Of a stretch of 44,233 bases of DNA, positions 7,766-15,713 are shown piece after piece. How positions within the stretch are numbered: the first letter of the stretch is position 1; each line of letters begins with the position of its first letter. Made by a program: the position numbers and the translations under genes. This stretch comes from DAOUMU01 sp034409055 (GTDB lineage Bacteria > Chloroflexota > Anaerolineae > 4572-78 > J111). The notes beneath the pieces were generated by a model. The model ran no database searches. It worked only from the letters and a program-made list of their open reading frames with translations, and was not told the DNA's origin. The stretch spans positions 1-44,233 of the forward strand of contig DAOUMU010000091.1 of assembly GCA_034409055.1 (NCBI GenBank). Reading direction: 5' to 3'.

Positions 7766-8971
7766 ATGGCTATAACCACAGTCTCTCAAAGTCCTTCTTT
7801 GAATGAGACGTTCTACACCAGCCTGTACGAGGTAGCGGAAGGTGAGCGGATTCGATCCTGCTTGCAGTGCGGTACGTGTAGTGGCATATGTCCTTTCGGG
7901 TACCTGATGGATTTTCCACCCGGCAAGATGATCGCCGCTTTGCGTACCCGGATGTTTGATCAGGTCATGGAGACCGACACGGTCTGGATGTGTGTGTCCT
8001 GTTACGCCTGTACGCAAGTCTGTCCATCTAAAATCCCGCTCACCCTCGGCCTGATGACCCGGACCAAGGAAGAACTGCTGCTGGCCGGCAACATTCCCTC
8101 TGAGCTTCAGGATGCCCTGGAGTACTCTCAACGGTATGGTAATCCCCTGGGCCAATCACCCCGCAAGCGAGCCAACTGGGCTACAGGGATCGAACCTGAA
8201 GTGACAATTATGAGCCAGGCCAGACGGCCGGTGGAGGTTCTGTGGTTCGTGGGCGACTATGCTTCTTATCATCCCCGGGTTCAGTTGGCCAGCAAGGCGC
8301 TGGCCAAGGTGTTGAATGCTCTGGGAGTCGACTTTGGCATTTTGGGGCATGAGGAAAGCAGCGACGGTGACTCGCAACGGCTAGCCGGTGAACGTGGCCT
8401 GTTTGAGATGTTGGCCGAGAAGAACAAACGGGCCTTCAGCAAGTACGAGTTCAAAGAGATCATCACGGCTGACCCGCATGCTTACAATGCCCTCAAGAAC
8501 GAGTATCCGGCCCTGGGTATCTCCTATCCGGTTCGGCACTACACCCAATTTTTGGCCGAGCGGCTTGATCAACTCAAACCGTTACTGAAGCAGGAGACGG
8601 ATACCCTGGTTACTTTCCACGATCCGTGTTATCTGGGTCGGGCCAATGGGGTATACGAAGAACCTCGCCAATTGCTGAAGGCTATCCCTGGCGTAGAGTT
8701 GGTGGAGATGTCACACAACCGGGAGACCAGTTTGTGCTGCGGTGGTGGCGGTGGCGGGATGTGGCTGGATGGTTTCCAGTGGGAGAAGGCTCACGTCCGG
8801 CTGTCCGAATGGCGGGTACGCGAAGCGGTCACGACCGGCGCGGATATTCTGGCCATAGCCTGTCCCTACGAAGCGCCACGCTTTGAAGACGCGGCCAAGA
8901 TGGTCCAGGGAGCCGGACGGTTGGCGGTGAAGGACATCGCCGAACTGCTGGCTGAAGCACTTGGTGATTAA
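7766..8971 (+). CDS. Soluble HdrD/Emo-like iron-sulfur oxidoreductase
   Basis: A cytoplasmic electron carrier related to HdrD, GlcF/LutA and the Fe-S half of Emo (ETF:menaquinone oxidoreductase). Two [4Fe-4S] motifs lie at C32/35/38/42 (CLQCGTCSGICP) and C76/79/82/86 (CVSCYACTQVCP). Of the two CCG domains, the first has lost every ligand: VGD for VGC, ESSDGD for E-x-CTGD, and DPHAYN for CPHCFN. The second keeps DPCYLGR and CCGGGGGG but ends CPYE instead of CPFC. The same losses occur in the membrane paralogue at 10853, which suggests a distinct subfamily. There is no membrane segment. It has a strong AGAGGAGGTG site and lies just before etfB, so it probably exchanges electrons with ETF. Confidence 0.85.
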   Translation: MAITTVSQSPSLNETFYTSLYEVAEGERIRSCLQCGTCSGICPFGYLMDFPPGKMIAALRTRMFDQVMETDTVWMCVSCYACTQVCPSKIPLTLGLMTRTKEELLLAGNIPSELQDALEYSQRYGNPLGQSPRKRANWATGIEPEVTIMSQARRPVEVLWFVGDYASYHPRVQLASKALAKVLNALGVDFGILGHEESSDGDSQRLAGERGLFEMLAEKNKRAFSKYEFKEIITADPHAYNALKNEYPALGISYPVRHYTQFLAERLDQLKPLLKQETDTLVTFHDPCYLGRANGVYEEPRQLLKAIPGVELVEMSHNRETSLCCGGGGGGMWLDGFQWEKAHVRLSEWRVREAVTTGADILAIACPYEAPRFEDAAKMVQGAGRLAVKDIAELLAEALGD

Positions 8972-9070
8972 GGAGTTATCACGAGTGTTGACACACCACC
9001 AATGATGAAAATATCCGTACTGTAGGGCAAACTTAAGTTTGTCCTACAAGCTCTATTTACAGAGGAGGTG
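8971..9070 (+). promoter_or_regulatory. Repeated leader cassette, copy B
   Basis: Nearly identical to copy A. It starts at the last base of the preceding stop codon and ends in AGAGGAGGTG 6 bases before etfB. TTGACA is at 8988-8993 and the hairpin at 9022-9047. It can act as an internal promoter or as a processing or translation element. Confidence 0.75.
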
Positions 9071-9076
9071 AAACCA

Positions 9077-9841
9077 ATGAACATCGTAGTTCCAGTTAAG
9101 CTCGTACCGGACCTGGTTGAAGAGCTTATCATTGACGAGGACGGTACTGCCTTGGATACAACCTGGTTGCGCCTGATACTGAATGAATTCGACGACCACG
9201 CCATTGAGCAGGCCATCCTGCTCAAAGAGAGTGGCGGAGGCCGGGTCACGATTGTGGCGCCGGACGTTGAGGGCATAGACGATGTATTCTACGCCGCAGC
9301 GGCCAAAGGCGCCGACCGGCTGATCAAACTGGTCGGGGATTTTGAGGAAGGGGTGAACAATCACGCTCTGGGGCGAGTGTTGGCAGCCAGCATCAAAGAG
9401 CTTCAGCCCGACCTGGTGTTAACCGGGGTGCAAGCTCATAACGACCTGGATGGACCGGTGGGACCGCTACTGGCAGCCTATCTGGAAATGCCCTACGTTG
9501 GTTATGTGGCCGGCGTGACGGTCAGTGACAACAAAGCCATCGTACGCAAGGAGTACCCTGGCGGACTGATCGCAGAGATGGAGGTGGCCTTGCCGGCTGT
9601 GCTGGGCATTCAGGCTTCAGAAGAGCCGCCACGTTACGTGGCTTTCAGCAAAATCCGCCAGGCAATGAAGACTACCACCATTGAAGTGCAATCGGTGGCC
9701 GAGTTAGACCCCACCGGTGGGCCAGCCATTGGTCGCATGTTCCAGCCGGAGGTGGGCGAGCGAGCGACGATGATCGAAGGGGATGAAGAGGAAATCGCGG
9801 CCAGGCTTGTTAGAATATTCCAAGAGGTGGGCGTACTCTGA
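9077..9841 (+). CDS. etfB: Electron transfer flavoprotein subunit beta
   Basis: The small subunit of the ETF heterodimer, 254 aa, cytoplasmic. It opens with NIVVPVKLVPD and contains the family core: LNEFDDHAIEQAILLKE (~residue 37), VVAP-type strand VTIVAPDVEG, then KGADRLIKLVGD and LVLTGVQAHNDLDGPVGPLLA, the AMP-binding-type segment, and PAVLGIQASEEPPRYVAFSKIRQAMK. The start is ATG 9077 because it lies 6 bases after AGGAGGTG; a GTG inside the ribosome site is not used. It precedes etfA by 33 bp. Whether this ETF bifurcates (NADH-linked) or only transfers electrons to Emo cannot be settled by eye. Confidence 0.95.
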   Translation: MNIVVPVKLVPDLVEELIIDEDGTALDTTWLRLILNEFDDHAIEQAILLKESGGGRVTIVAPDVEGIDDVFYAAAAKGADRLIKLVGDFEEGVNNHALGRVLAASIKELQPDLVLTGVQAHNDLDGPVGPLLAAYLEMPYVGYVAGVTVSDNKAIVRKEYPGGLIAEMEVALPAVLGIQASEEPPRYVAFSKIRQAMKTTTIEVQSVAELDPTGGPAIGRMFQPEVGERATMIEGDEEEIAARLVRIFQEVGVL

Positions 9842-9874
9842 TCGTCGGGGAAGACCTGTAGGCAGGAGGACAGA

Positions 9875-10849
9875 ATGAACCAAGACATTTATGTACTGAT
9901 TGAACACCTGCAAGGACAGGTGGCTAACATTTCTTACGTAATGCTGGCGGCAGCGCGCGTACTGGCCCAAGGTACAGGCGGTAGTGTTGTGGCCGTTTTA
10001 CTGGGCCACGAGGCGCAGGGACTGGCAGCCGATTTGTCCGCCGACCGGGTGTTATCTGTAGACCACCCGGCCTTAGCGAACTTCACCCCGGATGCCTACC
10101 AACAAGTGTTGACCGGTTTGATCAAAGAGAACACCCCCCGGGCCGTATTATTTGGCGACACTTCTATCGGCGCAGAGGTGGCCAGTGGGCTTTCTGCCCG
10201 GTTGGGATTACCCCTGGTGAGCTACTGTCGTAGCGTCCGTACTGATGACGGCGCCCTCAAGTTTATTAGCCAGATTTGTGGGGGCAAGATTATGGTTGAA
10301 GGTGACTTGCCCGATCCTACGGTCTTGGTAATGATAATCCCAGGCGGCTTCAAACCGGAGCAGGGACAGAGCGAGCAGCCGCCCGTAGTGACTTCGGTAG
10401 CAGCCCCGGCCTTGGAAGAGTTACGCGTTACCCTGAAGAAATACATTGAGCCGGAGACAGGTGACGTGGACATCGCTAAGGAATCGATTCTGGTGGCTGT
10501 TGGGCGTGGTCTCCAGAATCAAGAGGACCTGGAGCTGGTGGAAGAGCTGGCAGAAGCCCTCGGTGGGGCAGTCTGTGCCTCACGTCCGGTAGTGGACCAA
10601 GGCTGGCTGCCGCACACACGGCTGGTGGGCAAGTCAGGCAAAAGGGTCAAACCTAAGGTTTACCTGGCTATGGGTATCAGTGGCGCGCCGGAGCACGTCG
10701 AGGCCATCACTGACAGTGGCATACTTATCGCCATTAACACCGATCCCTCTGCACCGATTTTTGATGTAGCCCAATACGGAGCAGATGTCGATATGCTCGA
10801 TTTACTAGAGGTACTGACCGAACAGGTGCAAGAAGTTAAAGGTGGATAG
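9875..10849 (+). CDS. etfA: Electron transfer flavoprotein subunit alpha
   Basis: The FAD-carrying large subunit of ETF, 324 aa. The N-terminal half is the domain shared with EtfB; the C-terminal half is the FAD domain with SILVAVGRGLQNQEDLELV (~207), SRPVVDQGWLPHTRLVGKSG (~242), VKPKVYLAMGISGAPEHVEA and AINTDPSAPIFDVAQYGADVD, all in normal order. Length is typical. GCAGGAGG precedes the ATG. It follows etfB by 33 bp and precedes the Emo-like gene by only 3 bp, so those genes are translationally coupled. That order indicates that the electrons of this ETF go to the membrane oxidoreductase. Confidence 0.95.
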   Translation: MNQDIYVLIEHLQGQVANISYVMLAAARVLAQGTGGSVVAVLLGHEAQGLAADLSADRVLSVDHPALANFTPDAYQQVLTGLIKENTPRAVLFGDTSIGAEVASGLSARLGLPLVSYCRSVRTDDGALKFISQICGGKIMVEGDLPDPTVLVMIIPGGFKPEQGQSEQPPVVTSVAAPALEELRVTLKKYIEPETGDVDIAKESILVAVGRGLQNQEDLELVEELAEALGGAVCASRPVVDQGWLPHTRLVGKSGKRVKPKVYLAMGISGAPEHVEAITDSGILIAINTDPSAPIFDVAQYGADVDMLDLLEVLTEQVQEVKGG

Positions 10850-10852
10850 GTT

Positions 10853-12871
10853 ATGTCGTACGAAGTGATCAAGTCAATTGTTGCGCTGCTTGCTTTGCTG
10901 ATTGCCGGTGGCCTCTTTGGTTGGCGCACCTACCAACTACTGTGGGTGAACCTGCGCCGTGGTCAGCCCAGCGGCCCCTTCGGGCAGTGGGGCGAGCGGG
11001 TCAAAGGCTTGATCGTATTTGTGGCAGCTCAACTGCGGCTGTTTCGTTTCTTGCTGCCGGGCACCGCTCACTTTTTTATCTTTTGGGGCTTTCTCATTCT
11101 TTTTCTGACCATTTTGCAGGCCATCATCGAAGGACTGGTGGCCTTTGCCGCCCCGGGCTTTGTGCTGCCCCTGATCGGACAGTTCGGGCCGCTGGCGTTG
11201 CTCCAGGACCTCTTTGCCGTATTGGTGATGGTTGCGGTTGGGTACGGCTTGACCATGCGCCTGGGGGTAAACCCCGAACGCTACAAAGGTAGTCACAAAA
11301 ACCAGGGCGTGATGGTCCTGATGTTCATCTTTACCATTATGCTCAGCCTATTGGTAATGAACGGTATCCGCATCAACCAGGGAGAAGACCCGATCTACAT
11401 CTGGCGCCCCATCTCGATGATCGTTGGCAAGATTTTTGCCGGACTGGGTGAGGGAACACAGATTGTCGTCGAAGAAATCAGTTATTGGATTCACCTGGGC
11501 GTGGTGCTGCTCTTTCTGACTGAACTACCCGGTGGCAAGCATTTTCACGTGGTCACCTCGATTCCGGCTGTTTTTCTGCGCAATCTGGATCCCCCCGGTC
11601 GCCTGCCTCCAGCGCCGGAGTTCGAGGGCGAGATTGGCGTCAGCGCGGTGGAGCGATTCCGCTGGCGGCAGATGCTCGACTTTTACACCTGTACCGAGTG
11701 TGGGCGCTGCCAGGACGTGTGCCCGGCTTACAATAGTGGCTTGTCTCTGTCACCCAAATTGCTGATGATGGGCTTGCGTGATCACCTGATGGAGCGGGGA
11801 GCGGGGAGCGGGGAGCGAAGAGCAAAGAGCGAAGAGCGAGGAGCGAAGAGCGAGGAGAGATTGGCTAAATCACTGGTGGGCGATGTAATCACCGACGAGG
11901 TATTATGGGCCTGTACCACCTGCTACGCCTGTGATCAGGAGTGCCCTTTGTTTATCGAGCACATCACGCCGATTGTGGATATGCGTCGCCACCTGGTGAT
12001 TGAGGGACGAGTGGACGCCGAACTCCAAGATGCCTTAGCCAACCTGGGCCGCTATGGGAACTCTTTTGGCAAGTCAGAACGGATGCGCGCCAGGTGGAGC
12101 CGACCGATCAAGTCCAAGATCAAAGATGCCCGTAAGGCAGCAGTCGAGTACTTGTGGTTCGTCGGTGACTATGCTTCGTACAGCGCCAGTTTGACCGACA
12201 TCACTCAAATGACGGCTGAGGTTTTTCAGCAGGCTGGCCTGGATTTCGGCATTATGTATGAAGGCGAGCACAACGCCGGTAACGACGTGCGCCGGGTGGG
12301 TGAAGAAGGCCTGTTCGAGATGCTGGTGGAGAAAAACGTGGCCGCGTTAAGCAAATGTAACTTCCAGGCAATCGTCACCACCGACCCACACTCCTACAAC
12401 GTGCTCAAGTATGAGTACCCGGCCGAGATCAACGGTGGCCGACCGGTGTTGCATTACACTGAACTACTGGACCAACTGATTGCTTCCGGCCAGCTCAAGT
12501 TCAGCCAGAAGTTGGACTACAAAGTGACCTATCACGACCCATGCTACCTGGGGCGCTATAACGGTGTGTACGACGCGCCGCGCCGGGTGATCGCTGCGAC
12601 TGGCTGCGAACTGGTTGAGATGCCCCGCCACGGCGACCGGGCCTTGTGTTGCGGCGCAGGCGGGGGACGTATCTGGATGGAGGAAGGTGAGGTCACAGAG
12701 CGTCCCAGTGAGGCTCGTATTCGCGAAGCAGTACAACTTGATGGTGTGTCAGCCTTTATCGTCGCCTGTCCGAAGGATGTGACAATGTATCGGGACGCGG
12801 TGAAGACCACCGGTCACGAGGACCGCCTCGCCGTCAAAGACCTGATTGAGTTAGTTCACGAAGCGCTGTGA
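10853..12871 (+). CDS. Emo-like membrane Fe-S oxidoreductase (ETF:menaquinone)
   Basis: A 672-aa fusion of a NarI-like membrane domain to an HdrD-like Fe-S domain, the layout of ETF:menaquinone oxidoreductases. Residues 1-~240 hold about five to six helices (e.g. HFFIFWGFLILFLTILQAIIEGL; VMVLMFIFTIMLSLLVM). Two [4Fe-4S] motifs follow: CTECGRCQDVCP (~280) and CTTCYACDQECP (~355). Between them lies a Glu/Arg/Lys-rich insertion (~314-337) encoded by a 7-bp tandem repeat. The first CCG domain has lost its ligands (VGDYASY, DPHSYN); the second keeps DPCYLGR and CCGAGGG but ends CPKD. It resembles the protein at 7766 over its soluble part. It should pass electrons from EtfAB to menaquinone; a role with the neighbouring HdrA is possible. 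Confidence 0.87.
   Translation: MSYEVIKSIVALLALLIAGGLFGWRTYQLLWVNLRRGQPSGPFGQWGERVKGLIVFVAAQLRLFRFLLPGTAHFFIFWGFLILFLTILQAIIEGLVAFAAPGFVLPLIGQFGPLALLQDLFAVLVMVAVGYGLTMRLGVNPERYKGSHKNQGVMVLMFIFTIMLSLLVMNGIRINQGEDPIYIWRPISMIVGKIFAGLGEGTQIVVEEISYWIHLGVVLLFLTELPGGKHFHVVTSIPAVFLRNLDPPGRLPPAPEFEGEIGVSAVERFRWRQMLDFYTCTECGRCQDVCPAYNSGLSLSPKLLMMGLRDHLMERGAGSGERRAKSEERGAKSEERLAKSLVGDVITDEVLWACTTCYACDQECPLFIEHITPIVDMRRHLVIEGRVDAELQDALANLGRYGNSFGKSERMRARWSRPIKSKIKDARKAAVEYLWFVGDYASYSASLTDITQMTAEVFQQAGLDFGIMYEGEHNAGNDVRRVGEEGLFEMLVEKNVAALSKCNFQAIVTTDPHSYNVLKYEYPAEINGGRPVLHYTELLDQLIASGQLKFSQKLDYKVTYHDPCYLGRYNGVYDAPRRVIAATGCELVEMPRHGDRALCCGAGGGRIWMEEGEVTERPSEARIREAVQLDGVSAFIVACPKDVTMYRDAVKTTGHEDRLAVKDLIELVHEAL
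11791..11860 (+). repeat. Ten 7-bp purine repeats inside a coding region
   Basis: Ten consecutive variants of GGAGCGR/AGAGCRA fill 70 bp in frame within the Emo-like gene and encode the heptapeptides GERRAKS, EERGAKS and EERLAKS. The site is the linker between the two [4Fe-4S] motifs, just before the conserved LVGDVITDEVLWAC. The repeat is likely to vary in copy number between strains; only changes that keep the frame would be tolerated. Confidence 0.85.
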
Positions 12872-12885
12872 AATTTAGCAAGGTG

Positions 12886-13000
12886 CATTTTAAATGATTT
12901 TAGACAGGCTCGGCGTGGACCAGGGCGAAGCCTCCCTGTGGGACAGTCCAAGCTATAAACTGGTGGACTGTAATCCAGCCGGAGCATTTCTAAAGTAAAT
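12886..13000 (+). ncRNA. Structured leader before hdrA, possible riboswitch
   Basis: The 187-bp gap before hdrA holds several complementary pairs: ACAGTCCA (12943-12950) with TGGACTGT (12964-12971), CAG...CTG closing GGC-GAA-GCC (12921-12938) with a UCC bulge, and flanking TTTAGA (12899-12904) with TCTAAA (12988-12993). The stretch CCAGGGCGAAG...GCCTCCC resembles the 3' core of molybdenum cofactor (Moco) RNAs as I recall it, but other parts do not match well. It could instead be a decayed mobile palindrome. A covariance search with the Moco family model would decide. Confidence 0.3.
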
Positions 13001-13058
13001 GAAACAGAGCCAATTTAGAAAGGTGTGATCTACGTTGCACCCGAACGGAGGGAAACCT

Positions 13059-15056
13059 ATGAGTGAAAAAGTTGGTGTCTATATCTGTCACTGCGGCACG
13101 AATATCGCCGGAACGGTGGATGTGGCAGAGGTGACCCGTTGGGTTGGTGAGCAACCCCACGTGGAGATTGCCCGCAACTATGAATTTATGTGTTCCAGCC
13201 TGGGACAGGATTTGGTCGAAGAGGATATCAAAGAGAAGGGCCTGACCCGGGTGGTGGTCGCGGCCTGCTCCCCTCATATGCACGAAAAAACCTTCCGGGG
13301 AGCGTGCCAACGGGCCGGCCTGAATCCATTCCTGTTCGAGATGGCCAACATCCGGGAGCTCAACTCATGGACGACTAATGACCCGGTAGCGGCGACGCAG
13401 AAGGCCAAAGCTATGATCAGGGGGGCTGTTGAACGGGTGGTTCACCACCAGCCACTGGAACCATTCCCGGTGGAAATTAACCCCAACACCCTGATTGTGG
13501 GAGGTGGCATTGCCGGTATTATGGCCGCACGAGAGTTAGCCCATGCGGGCCACCACGTCTACTTAGTAGAGCGGGAACCATCCATCGGTGGCCATATGGC
13601 TCGCTGGGATAAGACTTTCCCCACCCTGGACTGCGCAGCCTGCATTCTGACCCCCAGGATGGTAGACGTGGGCCAGCATCCCAACGTGACCCTGTTAACC
13701 TACAGCGAAGTCGAGCAGGTCGAGGGCTACATCGGTAACTTCACGGTGACGGTGCGCAAGAAGGCCCGCTACATCAACGAAGAGTTGTGCACTGGTTGCG
13801 GTATCTGCGAAGAGAAATGCCCCAAGAAGGTGGTCGATGAGGTTTTTGAGGCCGGCCTGGCCGACCGGAAGGCGGTTTACCGCCCCTTCCCCCAGGCGGT
13901 ACCCAAGTACCCGGTCATTGACGCAGAGAACTGTATCTACTTTGAGCGAGGCAAATGCAAGGCCTGCCAGATTTTCTGTCCCACCGACGCGATTGATTTT
14001 GAACAGCAGGATGAGATCCTCCAATTCGAGGTGGGCACCATCGTCCTGGCCACCGGCTACGAACCGTTCGATGCCCGGCGTGTCCCTCAGTACGGCTACG
14101 GGCGGCTGGCTAATGTCTTCACCAGCGTCGAGTTCGAGCGGATGGTGAACGCCTCCGGCCCCACGGGTGGCCGGATCGTATTGCGTGATAAGGAAACCGA
14201 GCCCAAGAGCGTGGCCATCATCCACTGCGTCGGCTCTCGTGATGAGAATTACAATGAATATTGCTCCAGGGTCTGCTGCATGTATTCGTTGAAGTTTGCC
14301 CACCTGGTTAAAGAGCGGCTGTCTGGGGCTGAGGTTTATAATTTCTACATCGACATCCGGGCGGCCGGCAAGCGGTACGAAGAGTTCTACCACCGGGTGA
14401 TGATGGAAGAGACCAATTTCATCCGGGGCCGGGTGGCCGAGGTGACGGATGTGGCTCGTACCCCTGAGGAAGAGGGCAAACTCATCGTTCAGGCCTACGA
14501 TACGCTGTCCAGCGTGCAGCGTCGCATCCCGGTGGATATGGTCGTCCTGAGTGTCGGGGTGGAGGCCCGCCACGATGCTCAAGAGGTGGCCACCCTATTC
14601 GGTCTGGGCTGCGACTTTAGCGGGTTCTTCACCGAGCGCCATCCCAAACTCCGTCCGGTACATACAATGGTTGATGGCATCTGCATCGCCGGGGCCTGCC
14701 AGGGGCCTATGGCCATTCCCGAGGCGGTGGCCCAGGGGGCAGCAGCAGCGGCGCAGGTAGCCAGCTTCATCAGCCAGGGCACAGTGATGATGGAGCCGAT
14801 AAAAGCTCACATCACTCCCGAAATGTGTTCTGGTTGTCGCATCTGTAACAATCTGTGTCCTTACAACGCCATCGAGTTTCGAGAGGAAGAGAAGGTTTCA
14901 GAGGTCATCACCGCCTTGTGCCAGGGTTGTGGTACCTGCGTAGCCGCCTGTCCCAGCGCAGCCATCACCGGGGCCCACTTCAGTCGAGATCAATTGATGG
15001 CCCAGGTGGAAGGCATCCTGTGGGATGTGCGAGAGTTCGAATTGGTGCCTGCCTGA
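13059..15056 (+). CDS. hdrA: HdrA-like flavin electron-bifurcating subunit (copy 1)
   Basis: The FAD and iron-sulfur core of heterodisulfide-reductase-type bifurcating complexes, 665 aa, cytoplasmic. In order: an N-terminal domain (VGVYICHCGTNIAGTVD); a Rossmann motif VGGGIAGIMAA (147-157); the HdrA Cys segment TLDCAACIL (~190); ferredoxin-type CTGCGICEEKCP (C244-C254); a second set at C292/300/303/307; the rest of the FAD domain (IVLATGYEPFD; VHTMVDGICIAGACQGP); and a C-terminal 2x[4Fe-4S] domain (CSGCRICNNLCP, CQGCGTCVAACP). Start ATG 13059 follows GGAGGGA; a TTG 24 bases earlier is less likely. Directly downstream are mvhD-G-A, its usual hydrogenase partners; upstream is etf-emo where hdrBC would be expected. 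Confidence 0.93.
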   Translation: MSEKVGVYICHCGTNIAGTVDVAEVTRWVGEQPHVEIARNYEFMCSSLGQDLVEEDIKEKGLTRVVVAACSPHMHEKTFRGACQRAGLNPFLFEMANIRELNSWTTNDPVAATQKAKAMIRGAVERVVHHQPLEPFPVEINPNTLIVGGGIAGIMAARELAHAGHHVYLVEREPSIGGHMARWDKTFPTLDCAACILTPRMVDVGQHPNVTLLTYSEVEQVEGYIGNFTVTVRKKARYINEELCTGCGICEEKCPKKVVDEVFEAGLADRKAVYRPFPQAVPKYPVIDAENCIYFERGKCKACQIFCPTDAIDFEQQDEILQFEVGTIVLATGYEPFDARRVPQYGYGRLANVFTSVEFERMVNASGPTGGRIVLRDKETEPKSVAIIHCVGSRDENYNEYCSRVCCMYSLKFAHLVKERLSGAEVYNFYIDIRAAGKRYEEFYHRVMMEETNFIRGRVAEVTDVARTPEEEGKLIVQAYDTLSSVQRRIPVDMVVLSVGVEARHDAQEVATLFGLGCDFSGFFTERHPKLRPVHTMVDGICIAGACQGPMAIPEAVAQGAAAAAQVASFISQGTVMMEPIKAHITPEMCSGCRICNNLCPYNAIEFREEEKVSEVITALCQGCGTCVAACPSAAITGAHFSRDQLMAQVEGILWDVREFELVPA

Positions 15057-15081
15057 GGGCGTTGAAGGTTAAAGGTTATTG

Positions 15082-15178
15082 AGGAGTTATCACGAGTGTT
15101 GACACACCACCAATGATAAAATTATCCGTACCGTAGGGCAAACTCAAGTTTGTTCTACCAGGTCTATTTACAGAGGAG
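15082..15178 (+). promoter_or_regulatory. Repeated leader cassette, copy C
   Basis: The most diverged copy. TTGACA is at 15099-15104. The hairpin at 15133-15158 carries changes (CTCAAG at the tip, GTTC for GTCC in the right arm) that keep pairing through an extra G-U, suggesting the structure acts as RNA. It ends in CAGAGGAG before mvhD at 15187. Confidence 0.72.
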
Positions 15179-15186
15179 AAAAGAAA

Positions 15187-15666
15187 ATGAGCAAAACTTA
15201 CGAACCTGTCATTGTTGGCTTCCTGTGCAATTGGTGCTCCTACCGGGCGGCCGACCTAGCCGGCACGTCCCGTCTCCATTACGCGCCCAATGTGCGCCCT
15301 ATCCGGGTGATGTGTAGTGGCCGGGTGGAGCCTGACCTGGTACTCAAGGCGTTGCGGGAAGGAGCCGATGGGGTTATGATTGCCGGTTGCCATCCTGGTG
15401 AGTGTCACTACGTGGAAGGCAATATTAAGGCCCTACGCCGCTACAGCCTGCTCAAACGTATGCTACGCCAATTGGGCCTTGAGGAAGAACGGGTGCAACT
15501 GGTCTGGGCTTCCGCTTCGGAAGGAGTCGTGCTGGCCGAAGCAGTCAATCGAATGACGGAACAACTACGGGCTTTAGGCCGGCTACGCTGGCAAGAAACA
15601 GTGCTGAGTGGTAACGGTCACGGTCAGCCTGTGCCTGTTGAAACTCGGAGCGGCATGGAGATGTAG
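15187..15666 (+). CDS. mvhD: MvhD, [2Fe-2S] link between hydrogenase and HdrA
   Basis: A small electron-transfer subunit (159 aa) that carries electrons from the MvhAG hydrogenase to HdrA. Typical Cys pattern: C14 and C17 (GFLCNWCSYRAADLAG), C43 (VMCSGRVEP), C68 and C73 (AGCHPGECHY). The sequence RVEPDLVLKALREGADGVMIAGCHPG is characteristic. The last ~40 residues (after ALGRLRW) are poorly conserved in type and may be a flexible tail. The gene is preceded by leader cassette C with its own ribosome site. Its stop codon lies inside a perfect hairpin. Confidence 0.94.
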   Translation: MSKTYEPVIVGFLCNWCSYRAADLAGTSRLHYAPNVRPIRVMCSGRVEPDLVLKALREGADGVMIAGCHPGECHYVEGNIKALRRYSLLKRMLRQLGLEEERVQLVWASASEGVVLAEAVNRMTEQLRALGRLRWQETVLSGNGHGQPVPVETRSGMEM

Positions 15667-15692
15667 GAGCGGCATCCCTATGCCGCTCCTAC
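15663..15692. repeat. Perfect hairpin overlapping the mvhD stop codon
   Basis: Arms GTAGGAGCGGCAT (15663-15675) and ATGCCGCTCCTAC (15680-15692) with loop CCCT. The mvhD stop TAG (15664-15666) is in the left arm. There is no U-tract, so a full terminator is unlikely. It belongs to the dispersed palindromes with a GGCAT/ATGCC core and could stabilise the upstream message or tune mvhG translation. Confidence 0.8.
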
Positions 15693-15713
15693 GGAGTGAA
15701 GAGGAGGTAAAAT

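Noticed and set aside
12940..12980. tRNA-like anticodon arm (TGGACTGTAATCCAG)
   Set aside because: The loop and stem lengths do not fit, and there is no T-arm or acceptor stem around it.
13695..14582. Long antisense frames opposite hdrA, mvhA, hdrCB and fdhA
   Set aside because: They are shadows of GC-rich coding genes, with no ribosome sites, no recognisable domains and known genes on the other strand.
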